A stretch of 7,283 nucleotides of DNA from SIG607 sp045537575. Lineage in GTDB: Bacteria > Bacillota > Clostridia > Oscillospirales > Acutalibacteraceae. Made by a program: the position numbers and the translations under genes. Under the pieces are notes generated by a model. It searched no databases, had not been told where the DNA came from, and saw only the letters and a program-made list of their open reading frames with translations. Every line of letters starts with the position of its first letter. Within the stretch, counting starts at the first letter, position 1. Where the stretch lies: NCBI GenBank assembly GCA_045537575.1, contig JAZSPU010000030.1, positions 1 through 7,283 of the forward strand, in the 5' to 3' direction. Shown one piece after another: positions 1 through 5,766 of the stretch.

Positions 1-14
1 CAATCAAAACCTAT

Positions 15-51
15 TGTCAAGAACTTTTTTTATCTTTTTTTAAGTTTTTTT
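15..51 (-). promoter_or_regulatory. Second leftward promoter (-35 plus phased A-tracts), cut by window edge
   Basis: On the minus strand a perfect -35 hexamer TTGACA lies at 20-15. The -10 would fall outside the window, so the promoter cannot be confirmed. Immediately upstream are three runs of seven A (T on the plus strand) at 25-31, 35-41 and 45-51, exactly 10 bp apart. This is the geometry of an UP element or intrinsically curved DNA. The same arrangement precedes the promoter at 90-118, so this looks like the second of a tandem pair. The transcribed gene is not visible. Confidence 0.5.
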
Positions 52-89
52 CGCGGTATTTTTTACTGCCGTTTTGCGACAGCCATATT

Positions 90-148
90 GTTATACTACA
101 TTTATCCCCTCTTGTCAACACTTTTTTTGAATTTTTTTGAATTTTTTT
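90..148 (-). promoter_or_regulatory. Strong leftward sigma-A promoter with phased A-tracts
   Basis: On the minus strand the -35 is TTGACA (118-113), the spacer is 17 nt, and the -10 is TATAAC (95-90, 5 of 6 to consensus). Upstream are three 7-nt A-tracts at 122-128, 132-138 and 142-148, again exactly 10 bp apart, and the most distal overlaps the sigF stop codon. The two -35 hexamers are 98 bp apart. Tandem sigma-A promoters with A-rich upstream elements are typical of rRNA and other very highly expressed operons in Firmicutes. That identity is inference because the target lies left of the window. Confidence 0.65.
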
Positions 149-806
149 ATTTTATTCCCTCCATTGCCCTAAGTTTAGCCAAAATACGCTTTTCGTTTCG
201 GGAAACCTGAACCTGAGACATATTAAGAAGCTTTGCTGTTTCGCTTTGGGTTCTATACATATAATAGCGTAGTTTAATAAGGGTTTGTTCCTCGGGCTCC
301 AGTTCCTTTAGTAGAGTATGAACATAAATTCTATCATTTATACGTTCCTCTTCGCTTTCTACGGGCAAATCCTGTTGACCGCTTCCTTCTTCATCCTCGT
401 AGGTTAAGGACTCTATAGGCATTAAAACGCAAATTGCATCATTAACCTCTTCCCTTTCAACTCCGAGAAGCTGTGCAATTTCGCTGACCGACGGTTCTCT
501 GCCGTTTTGCTTTTCAAGATTTTCTCTCGCTTTTGCTACCTTGAAGGAAAGTTCTTTCAGCGACCTTGATACCTTTATGGCGCCCGTATCACGAAATACC
601 CTTTTGATTTCTCCAATTATAGTAGGTACAGCGTAGGTTGAAAACATAAGCCCCCGAGATTCGTCATAGCCATTGGCTGCTTTGATAAGCCCTATACAGC
701 CTATCTGAAACAAATCGTCATATTCTATGCCTCTTCCCGTAAACTTTCCTGCACAGGCGCGAACAAGTCCGTAGTTATCATTTATCAGTTTGTCAACGTC
801 AGGCAT
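147..806 (-). CDS. sigF: RNA polymerase sigma-F factor (forespore-specific)
   Basis: This is the early forespore sigma factor, which directs RNA polymerase to forespore genes once released from SpoIIAB. Region 2 is clear at residues 29-85, including DDLFQIGCIGLIKA, FSTYAVPTIIGEI and VSRSLKEL, all closely resembling Bacillus SigF. Region 3 follows at about 86-130. Region 4, with its helix-turn-helix, is at about 165-212 (TQSETAKLLNMSQVQVSR). At 219 residues it is shorter than B. subtilis SigF (255) and lacks most of the region 1.2-like N-terminus. An in-frame TAA three codons upstream (815-813) rules out a longer start. The ATG overlaps the end of spoIIAB by 8 nt (ATGCCTGA) and has only a weak Shine-Dalgarno, so translational coupling is likely. 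No terminator follows; the coding region ends inside the A-tracts of the next promoter. Confidence 0.96.
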   Translation of the reverse strand: MPDVDKLINDNYGLVRACAGKFTGRGIEYDDLFQIGCIGLIKAANGYDESRGLMFSTYAVPTIIGEIKRVFRDTGAIKVSRSLKELSFKVAKARENLEKQNGREPSVSEIAQLLGVEREEVNDAICVLMPIESLTYEDEEGSGQQDLPVESEEERINDRIYVHTLLKELEPEEQTLIKLRYYMYRTQSETAKLLNMSQVQVSRNEKRILAKLRAMEGIK

Positions 807-1242
807 TATTCTTTACCCGCAGTTCAAGTTTTTTAGTTAGAGTTACGGTAGTGCCGCTGCCAACCTTTGAGCGCACCTTTATATCATCAGTAAAGCTCTG
901 CATAACCGCAAAGCCAAGCCCTGCCCTTTCGCCGCCTACTGTAGTAAACAGCGGTTCCATTGCCTGACTGACGTCACTTATCCCGCAACCCTTGTCCTTT
1001 ATTTTTATTTTGACAACAGAAAAGGGATAAAGTTCCACGGTTATGTAAATTTTGCCTATACTGTTTTTATAGGCGTGAACTATACAGTTGGTAACAGCTT
1101 CGGAAACGGCTGTTTTTATATCGTTAAGTTCTTCAAGTGTAGGGTCAAGCTGTGTAATAAATGCCGACACGGCGGCACGTGCAAAATATTCATTATTGGA
1201 GCAAGACTCCATAGTAAGCGTAAATTTATTTATCGGTTTCAA
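799..1242 (-). CDS. spoIIAB: Anti-sigma-F factor / serine kinase SpoIIAB
   Basis: SpoIIAB holds sigma-F inactive and phosphorylates SpoIIAA, using ATP. The GHKL ATP-binding fold is visible. The N-box is at 47-52 (SEAVTN, with the probable catalytic base Glu48 and Mg-binding Asn52). The G1 box is DKGCG at 83-87, and the ATP-lid/G2 region is at 104-111 (GERAGLGF). Arg22, in the FARA segment, corresponds to the Bacillus SpoIIAB arginine that contacts sigma-F or SpoIIAA. The length of 147 matches the family (about 146). The start is TTG, chosen because a perfect AGGAGG lies 8 nt upstream and the resulting N-terminus aligns with Bacillus SpoIIAB; the next ATG is ten codons in. The gene overlaps spoIIAA by 17 nt and sigF by 8 nt. 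Confidence 0.96.
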   Translation of the reverse strand: MKPINKFTLTMESCSNNEYFARAAVSAFITQLDPTLEELNDIKTAVSEAVTNCIVHAYKNSIGKIYITVELYPFSVVKIKIKDKGCGISDVSQAMEPLFTTVGGERAGLGFAVMQSFTDDIKVRSKVGSGTTVTLTKKLELRVKNNA

Positions 1243-1561
1243 CTTTAAATCCTCCTATATCAAATTTGGCAAGTCTGCTTATTCCTGCAAGTTTCATTAC
1301 CTTTGCTATCTGTGGGGATGCTCCCGTTATATGAAGCTGGGCTCCTGTTCTGCTTAAATTCCTGTAACGTCCCATTACTAAACCTATCCCCGAACTGTCC
1401 ATAAACGTGACTGACGAAAAATCAAGAACCAAAAGTGACGGAATATTCATCTCAATAGCATTATCTATCGCTTCACGCATTTCCCTTGCGCTGTGATGGT
1501 CAAGCTCACCGCCCAGATATGCGGTAACCACTTCCCCTTTTACGCTGATTTTTACTGACAT
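1226..1561 (-). CDS. spoIIAA: Anti-sigma-F factor antagonist SpoIIAA
   Basis: This STAS-domain protein, when dephosphorylated by SpoIIE, binds SpoIIAB and frees sigma-F in the forespore. The N-terminal strands carry the conserved GELDHHSA (18-25). The phosphorylation loop is VTFMDSSGIGLVMGRY (51-66), in which Ser57 corresponds to the SpoIIAB-phosphorylated Ser58 of B. subtilis. The length of 111 residues fits the family (about 117). The ATG has a near-perfect AGGAGGT Shine-Dalgarno with about 7 nt spacing. It is the first gene of the operon; its last 17 nt overlap spoIIAB, and the spoIIAB ribosome binding site lies inside its coding sequence. Confidence 0.96.
   Translation of the reverse strand: MSVKISVKGEVVTAYLGGELDHHSAREMREAIDNAIEMNIPSLLVLDFSSVTFMDSSGIGLVMGRYRNLSRTGAQLHITGASPQIAKVMKLAGISRLAKFDIGGFKVETDK
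1251..1256 (-). promoter_or_regulatory. Ribosome binding site fixing the TTG start of spoIIAB
   Basis: AGGAGG on the minus strand, 8 nt ahead of the TTG at 1242-1240. It lies inside spoIIAA. A methionine codon ten codons later has no comparable site, so the TTG start is preferred. Confidence 0.85.
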
Positions 1562-1591
1562 CTTTGTACCTCCTTGTTTTTAACTACTTAT

Positions 1592-1622
1592 AATTTTAAC
1601 ATAGGCAAAATAAAAAACCTGT
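1592..1622 (-). promoter_or_regulatory. Candidate sigma-H promoter of the spoIIA operon
   Basis: Minus strand: ACAGGTTTT (1622-1614) matches 8 of 9 positions of the sigma-H -35 pattern RNAGGAWWW. Thirteen nt later, GTTAAAATT (1600-1592) matches 7 of 9 of the -10 pattern RNNGAATWW. In B. subtilis spoIIA is transcribed by sigma-H with Spo0A activation, which motivated the search. The -10 lacks the G of the core and could equally be read as a sigma-A TAAAAT. The region is very AT-rich, so the call is tentative. Confidence 0.38.
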
Positions 1623-1650
1623 CGCACACTGTCGGCAGATTTTTGTCTAT
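1620..1650. promoter_or_regulatory. Spo0A-box-like repeats upstream of spoIIA
   Basis: On the plus strand TGTCGCA (1620-1626) and TGTCGGC (1630-1636) share the TGTCG core of the Spo0A box (consensus TGTCGAA) and are exactly 10 bp apart. A third partial match, TTTTGTCTA, lies at 1641-1649. The first box overlaps the candidate -35, as is common at Spo0A-activated promoters. Neither of the first two matches the two 3' AA positions, so Spo0A binding is inferred from context rather than from sequence identity. Confidence 0.35.
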
Positions 1651-1676
1651 TTTTATACTATTACATATATATAATA

Positions 1677-1706
1677 AAAACTCCCTCGAAAAATCGAAGG
1701 AGTTTT
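1677..1706 (-). terminator. Intrinsic terminator of the C39-peptidase lipoprotein gene
   Basis: A 13-position stem (AAAACTCC, one C/A mismatch, then TCGA) closes an AAAA loop. On the minus strand it is followed by TTTTTATTAT. It begins 8 nt past the stop codon at 1714 and separates this gene from spoIIAA, which therefore needs its own promoter. Confidence 0.85.
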
Positions 1707-1713
1707 ACATAGA

Positions 1714-2574
1714 TTAACAAATAAATACGCATTGTGAATGAAGGGCGTTATATCGCGATTTGACTGTATCAAGGTCGTATTCCACAATATTACGCATAGG
1801 ATCGCTTATTATTGCGGTGCCTTTACTTAAATCATAGCCAATAAGCACAAGACAGTGTTCAGGGGTTATCCAACGCCGCTCACTTCCGTCAGCAAGTATC
1901 CATTTATAACTGTAATAGGGCGCTCCCATATTAAGCGTTCCCCAAATTATAACCGGCCTGCCGCTTTGCACCAGTAAAAGCAAGTCTTCAAAGGGCGTAC
2001 CGCTATAGTTATAGGCAGTAAGGGTACTTCCCTGCTCACTAAGATATTTATAAGCGGCATCTGTTATAGGCTGAGCGTAACAGCCAAAGCCCGTATTATA
2101 TCGAGGATTGCCTACAAATACCTTCCAGAAATCTTTACTGGAATCAGATTTAGGCAAATAATTATCCGCCATATCGGTTTTACTTACATTATAGCCGTAA
2201 AAGTTAAGCACGGTAGTAAGAGAAGTAATTTCGCATCCGCTTGGAAGCTCAGGCTTTTGAGATAAAAATTTAACGTCAAGCTTTACGTAGCTTTTATACA
2301 GACCATCTGTAACAACGGGAGTCGAATAAACCTGAACAGGTTCTTTATCGGAAGCGGAAGACGTATCGGAAGAATGTCCGTCATTTTCATATAATCCGTT
2401 AAGCCCTAAAGAATACTGTTCCTTATCAGATGACGTTTCCTCGAAGCTTTCTTCCTCAAAATCATCATAATTATCCATTTGTCTTTGCGGTCGGGGTTTT
2501 GAACAAGAATTTAAAAGGAAGGAAAGTAAAAGCAATATAATTAAAAATATTTTGTTTTTCATAAAATAAGTCAC
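1714..2574 (-). CDS. Secreted lipoprotein with C39-like cysteine peptidase domain
   Basis: The N-terminus is a lipoprotein signal peptide: basic residues, a hydrophobic core at 9-21, then lipobox LNSC with the lipidated Cys24. An acidic, Ser/Asp/Glu-rich linker follows to about residue 95 and probably acts as a tether from the membrane. Residues about 98-286 resemble the peptidase C39_2/YvpB-like papain-fold domain, with Gln106 (oxyanion), Cys114 in PSGCEITSL, His240 in EHCLVLIGYD and Asp258 in ISDP as the likely active-site set. A family member would be an extracytoplasmic membrane-anchored protease or hydrolase; the substrate is unknown. The start is ambiguous. The GTG at 2574 has AGGAAGG only 2 nt upstream, while the ATG at 2562 gives a cleaner signal peptide (MKNK) but sits 14 nt from that site. 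The gene has its own promoter and terminator. Being next to spoIIA does not by itself imply a sporulation role. Confidence 0.85.
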   Translation of the reverse strand: MTYFMKNKIFLIILLLLSFLLNSCSKPRPQRQMDNYDDFEEESFEETSSDKEQYSLGLNGLYENDGHSSDTSSASDKEPVQVYSTPVVTDGLYKSYVKLDVKFLSQKPELPSGCEITSLTTVLNFYGYNVSKTDMADNYLPKSDSSKDFWKVFVGNPRYNTGFGCYAQPITDAAYKYLSEQGSTLTAYNYSGTPFEDLLLLVQSGRPVIIWGTLNMGAPYYSYKWILADGSERRWITPEHCLVLIGYDLSKGTAIISDPMRNIVEYDLDTVKSRYNALHSQCVFIC

Positions 2575-2598
2575 TGCCTTCCTATATTTTTGTTCTTC

Positions 2599-2638
2599 TA
2601 TATATTAAAACGAAACAAAGTGGCAAAATGTGACACTT
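2599..2638 (-). promoter_or_regulatory. Candidate promoter of the lipoprotein gene with overlapping inverted repeat
   Basis: Minus strand: TTGCCA (2626-2621, 5 of 6 to the sigma-A -35), a 16-nt spacer, then TATATA (2604-2599, 4 of 6). An imperfect inverted repeat overlaps the -35: AAGTGGCA (2618-2625) and TGACACTT (2631-2638), with 7 of 8 pairs and a 5-nt centre. This could be a repressor operator, but no regulator is visible nearby. Confidence 0.4.
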
Positions 2639-2655
2639 ATTTTTCGAAAAACAGA

Positions 2656-2693
2656 AAAATCGGCAGTTCGTACAAAAACAAACCGCCGATTTT
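2656..2693 (-). terminator. Intrinsic terminator downstream of valS
   Basis: A perfect 9-bp stem AAAATCGGC/GCCGATTTT (2656-2664 with 2685-2693) has a partly paired 20-nt interior. On the minus strand it ends in a T run. It starts 14 nt past the valS stop codon. Confidence 0.85.
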
Positions 2694-2707
2694 GTTTGGT
2701 TTAACAA

Positions 2708-5335
2708 TTACATGTTTTTGAGTTCTTCGATGCTTTGGTTTATAAGTGCAATTTTGTCCTCTACCTTCTTAAGCTTTTCCTTTTGTTCTTCTAAAACAGC
2801 GGCAGGTGCCTTTGCTACGAAGCCGGGATTATTAAGCTTCTTTTCGAAGAAGGTTTTATCGTCCAGCGCCTTCTTTAAATCCTTTTCAAGACGGGCAAGT
2901 TCAGCGCTTACGTCAACAAGCTCGTTCATAGGAATAAAGATATTAGCAACGTCGGTAACAACACGTACTGCGCCCTGCAAATCGAAATTATCGGCAATTT
3001 CTACCTCACTTGCACTGGCAAGTCGAACAAAGAAGGAGGTACCTGCCTTAAATACATCCTGCTGTGCAGTTGCAATACATACCTTTGCTTTACGGGAAGG
3101 CGGTACGTTCATTTCGCTTCTGCGATTTCTTATAGCCTTAATAGCATCCATTACCTTTTCGAAGTCCTCTTCCTCTTTAGTAAAGTCAAGAGCCTCGTTA
3201 TAGGTAGGCCAAGCGCTTACCATAATGGAGTCGCCACTGTGTGGGAGTGACTGCCAGATTTCTTCGGTAATAAAGGGCATAAAGGGATGGAGAAGTTTTA
3301 AAGTATTAGAAAGCACGTAAACAAGAACGCTTCTTGCATTATCGGCGGCATCTTTATCATCACCGCTTAATCGAGCCTTACAAATTTCAATATACCAGTC
3401 GCAATATACGTCCCAGATAAAGTCATAAAGCTTTTGAGCCGCAAGGCCGAGTTCATATTTTTCAATATTTTCGGTTACGTCTTTAACTAGCTTATTATAT
3501 TTAGAAAGAATCCACTTATCTTCTAATGCGAGTTTTTCGGGAAGAGCCATTTCCTTATCATCTTCAAGGTTCATAAGAAGGAAACGTGCAGCATTCCAGA
3601 TTTTATTTGCAAAGTTTCTGCAGGACTCAACACGGGAAGGAATATAACGCATATCATTTCCGGGGCTGTTACCTGTAACAAGAGAGAAACGAAGAGCGTC
3701 GGCGCCGTAGTTTTCGATTATTTCAAGGGGATCAACACCGTTGCCAAGAGATTTAGACATCTTTCTTCCCTGCTCATCCCTTACAAGACCGTGAATAAGT
3801 ACGGTATCAAAGGGCACTTCGCCTGTATGCTCAATTCCCGAGAACATCATACGCATTACCCAGAAAGGAATAATATCGTAGCCGGTTACAAGGGTATTGG
3901 TGGGATAATAGTGCTTAAGGTCGGCGCTGTCATCGGGCCATCCAAGTGTAGAGAAAGGCCAAAGAGCAGAAGAGAACCACGTATCAAGTGTATCGGGGTC
4001 CTGTTCAATATTTTTACTGCCGCATTTACTACAGCTTACAGCATCGGTTTTGGATACGGTAATTTCACCGCAATCCGCACAATACCAAGCAGGAATACGG
4101 TGTCCCCACCAAAGCTGACGGGAGATACACCAGTCTCTAATATTTTCAAGCCAATGGAAATAAACCTTTTCAAAACGCTGAGGAACGAACTTTGTTTCGC
4201 CATTTTTAACTGCATCAATAGCGGGAGTTGCAAGGGGTTTCATTTTAACAAACCATTGTTTTGATACTCTGGGTTCAACGGTTGTAGAGCAACGGTAACA
4301 GGTACCAACGTTATGGCTGTAGTCCTCAATTTTAACAAGATTTCCTGCTGCTTCAAGATCCTTTACTATTGCTTTTCTTGCTTCATAACGGTCCATACCT
4401 GCATAAGCGGGATAATCTTCAGTAATTTTTGCATCATCGGTCATTACGTTTATAACGGGAAGGTTATGACGAAGACCTACTTCAAAGTCATTAGGGTCAT
4501 GTGCAGGGGTGATTTTAACTACGCCTGTACCGAAATCCATTTCAACGTAATCATCCGCAACAACGGGAATTTCTCTGTTTACAAGAGGAAGAATTACATT
4601 TTTGCCTATAAGCGCTTTATAGCGTTCGTCATTAGGATTAACTGCAACGGCAGTATCACCGAGCAACGTTTCGGGACGGGTTGTAGCAAGTTCCACATAA
4701 CCGCTGCCGTCAGCCAAAGCATAGCGAAGATGCCAGAAATGACCTGCTTGGTCTTCGTATTCAACCTCGGCATCGGAAATGGATGTAAGACAATGAGGAC
4801 ACCAGTTTATAATACGTTCGCCTCTATAGATAAGGTCCTTTTCGTAAAGGTTTACGAAAACCTCTTTAACAGCCTTATTACAGCCCTCGTCCATAGTAAA
4901 ACGGAGTCTGTCCCAGTCACAAGAAGAACCCAGCTTTTTAAGCTGCTGAACAATTCTTCCGCCGTACTGTTCCTTCCAAGCCCAAGCTCTTTCTAAAAAG
5001 CCTTCTCTTCCAAGGTCTTCTTTAGCAACGCCCTCTTCCTTCATCTTTGCAACAATTTTTGCTTCGGTTGCAATGGAAGCGTGGTCGGTGCCTGGGAGCC
5101 ACAAAGTATCAAAGCCCTGCATTCTCTTAAAACGAATAAGAGAGTCCTGCAAGGTGTTATCAAGGGCATGTCCCATATGGAGCTGACCTGTAATGTTTGG
5201 AGGAGGAATAACTATAGTATAGGTCTTCTTTCCTTCCTCTCTTTTTGCGTGAAAGTATTTACCGTCAAGCCAAGAAGAATAGATTCTGTCTTCAACTTCC
5301 TTTGGGTTATACTGTTTTGCTAATTCTTTTGCCAC
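2708..5335 (-). CDS. valS: Valyl-tRNA synthetase
   Basis: A class I aminoacyl-tRNA synthetase that charges tRNA-Val in the cytoplasm. Visible features are PPPNITGQLHMGHALDN with the HIGH-type motif at about 53-56; the CP1 editing domain with TTRPETLLGDTAVAVNP and ITPAHDPNDFEVG; zinc-knuckle-like CxxC pairs (CADC, CSKC); KMSKS at about 525-529; an anticodon-binding domain; and a C-terminal tRNA-binding coiled coil over roughly the last 65 residues. Length 875 is typical. The longest open frame runs ten codons further to a TTG at 5365. The GTG at 5335 is chosen because GGAGG lies 8 nt before it and the product then begins MAKELAKQYNPKEVE, as ValRS proteins usually do. The gene is monocistronic here, with its own promoter and terminator. 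Confidence 0.97.
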   Translation of the reverse strand: MAKELAKQYNPKEVEDRIYSSWLDGKYFHAKREEGKKTYTIVIPPPNITGQLHMGHALDNTLQDSLIRFKRMQGFDTLWLPGTDHASIATEAKIVAKMKEEGVAKEDLGREGFLERAWAWKEQYGGRIVQQLKKLGSSCDWDRLRFTMDEGCNKAVKEVFVNLYEKDLIYRGERIINWCPHCLTSISDAEVEYEDQAGHFWHLRYALADGSGYVELATTRPETLLGDTAVAVNPNDERYKALIGKNVILPLVNREIPVVADDYVEMDFGTGVVKITPAHDPNDFEVGLRHNLPVINVMTDDAKITEDYPAYAGMDRYEARKAIVKDLEAAGNLVKIEDYSHNVGTCYRCSTTVEPRVSKQWFVKMKPLATPAIDAVKNGETKFVPQRFEKVYFHWLENIRDWCISRQLWWGHRIPAWYCADCGEITVSKTDAVSCSKCGSKNIEQDPDTLDTWFSSALWPFSTLGWPDDSADLKHYYPTNTLVTGYDIIPFWVMRMMFSGIEHTGEVPFDTVLIHGLVRDEQGRKMSKSLGNGVDPLEIIENYGADALRFSLVTGNSPGNDMRYIPSRVESCRNFANKIWNAARFLLMNLEDDKEMALPEKLALEDKWILSKYNKLVKDVTENIEKYELGLAAQKLYDFIWDVYCDWYIEICKARLSGDDKDAADNARSVLVYVLSNTLKLLHPFMPFITEEIWQSLPHSGDSIMVSAWPTYNEALDFTKEEEDFEKVMDAIKAIRNRRSEMNVPPSRKAKVCIATAQQDVFKAGTSFFVRLASASEVEIADNFDLQGAVRVVTDVANIFIPMNELVDVSAELARLEKDLKKALDDKTFFEKKLNNPGFVAKAPAAVLEEQKEKLKKVEDKIALINQSIEELKNM

Positions 5336-5343
5336 AAGAGTTT

Positions 5344-5348
5344 CCTCC
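5344..5348 (-). promoter_or_regulatory. Ribosome binding site fixing the GTG start of valS
   Basis: GGAGG on the minus strand, 8 nt before the GTG at 5335-5333. It lies downstream of the in-frame TTG at 5365, so that earlier start is very unlikely. Confidence 0.88.
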
Positions 5349-5373
5349 GTATCATAAATAATCAATCTTATTT

Positions 5374-5402
5374 ATAATATACCTTTATTTATATTTTGTC
5401 AA
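5374..5402 (-). promoter_or_regulatory. Sigma-A promoter of valS
   Basis: Minus strand: perfect -35 TTGACA (5402-5397), 17-nt spacer, -10 TATTAT (5379-5374, 5 of 6). The predicted transcript starts near 5367 and leaves a leader of only about 30 nt, too short for the T-box riboswitch that controls many Firmicute valS genes. I found no T-box core (GGTGG.ACCGCG type) in the bases upstream either. Confidence 0.8.
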
Positions 5403-5444
5403 ACATTTAATGTATAAAATAAAAAATAAAGATAAATATAATAT

Positions 5445-5498
5445 TGTCGAAACTATTGCGTTTGCTATTTCGACAGCCGTTCGAAATAGCGAACGGCT
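5445..5498 (+). repeat. Nested, mutually exclusive inverted repeats (attenuator-like)
   Basis: Three perfect inverted repeats interlock. A is TGTCGAAA (5445-5452) with TTTCGACA (5468-5475). B is GCTATTTCG (5464-5472) with CGAAATAGC (5482-5490). C is AGCCGTTCG (5475-5483) with CGAACGGCT (5490-5498). B excludes both A and C, while A and C share only position 5475. As plus-strand RNA, A plus C would terminate and B would antiterminate. The A arms also match the Spo0A box TGTCGAA in both orientations. No gene is visible under its control, so a regulatory role is inference. Confidence 0.5.
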
Positions 5499-5509
5499 TT
5501 TCTTTTTTC
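5475..5509 (+). terminator. Rightward intrinsic terminator left of the IS element
   Basis: A 9-bp perfect GC-containing stem (5475-5483 with 5490-5498), a 6-nt AAATAG loop, then TTTCTTTTTTC. It reads on the plus strand, but no plus-strand gene lies upstream; valS points the other way. It may block antisense or spurious transcripts, or be a remnant of the locus before the insertion. Confidence 0.75.
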
Positions 5510-5687
5510 TATTCCCTAGTTCCTAAAGCAAAGGTCGGATGAGGTGTAGTTTATTTCCACTTCACCACCGTCTTCGACGGAGCCTTTTCTCCGAAAACGG
5601 GAACCCTTTTGTCCTTACCTCAAGGAGAAGCCAAGAACACAGAAGAACACCGCATGATTTTGCATCGCACACAACGGCATGAAACCA

Positions 5688-5696
5688 TGATATAAT
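5688..5696 (+). promoter_or_regulatory. Extended -10 promoter inside the IS leader
   Basis: TGATATAAT is a perfect TGn extended -10 with consensus TATAAT (5691-5696). The -35 position (5668-5673, CACACA) is poor, which an extended -10 can offset. Transcription would start near 5702-5703 and read toward the transposase. Confidence 0.55.
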
Positions 5697-5766
5697 AACC
5701 TTGTGGGAAAGCTCGAGGGACGGTATGTTGAGAGAATCACGCCTTTAGAACAGGAGCAAGGTTATT
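5694..5766 (+). repeat. Perfect 10-bp inverted repeat with 53-nt interior
   Basis: AATAACCTTG (5694-5703) is the exact reverse complement of CAAGGTTATT (5757-5766). As RNA it makes a hairpin whose large internal loop could hold guide segments, as in bridge RNA loops. As DNA its left arm overlaps the -10 and probable start of the local promoter, so it could instead be a pair of repressor sites. Transcripts from that promoter would lack most of the left arm; the complete hairpin needs a start further upstream. Confidence 0.7.

Noticed and set aside
25..148. The regular T runs as a simple repeat or CRISPR-like array
   Set aside because: Runs are 7 nt with 3-nt interruptions and no spacers; their position just upstream of -35 hexamers explains them as A-tract promoter elements.
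1088..1357. Plus-strand frame opposite spoIIAA/spoIIAB
   Set aside because: Lies entirely antisense to two well-conserved sporulation genes and has no family resemblance.
2712..3203. Plus-strand open frame of 163 codons inside valS
   Set aside because: Antisense shadow of valS; low-complexity Ser/Phe-rich product, no plausible ribosome binding site, and the minus-strand frame is clearly the real gene.
3791..4996. Two plus-strand frames (3791-4264 and 4313-4996) and a minus-strand frame (4036-4233) within valS
   Set aside because: All overlap conserved ValRS motifs in another frame and show no domain-like sequence.
5336..5365. Ten-codon N-terminal extension of valS from TTG 5365
   Set aside because: The ribosome binding site GGAGG lies inside this stretch and positions the GTG at 5335; the extension does not resemble ValRS N-termini.
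5541..5622. T-box riboswitch for valS in the structured region upstream
   Set aside because: No T-box core on the minus strand, a separate valS promoter lies downstream of it, and the region belongs to the IS leader.
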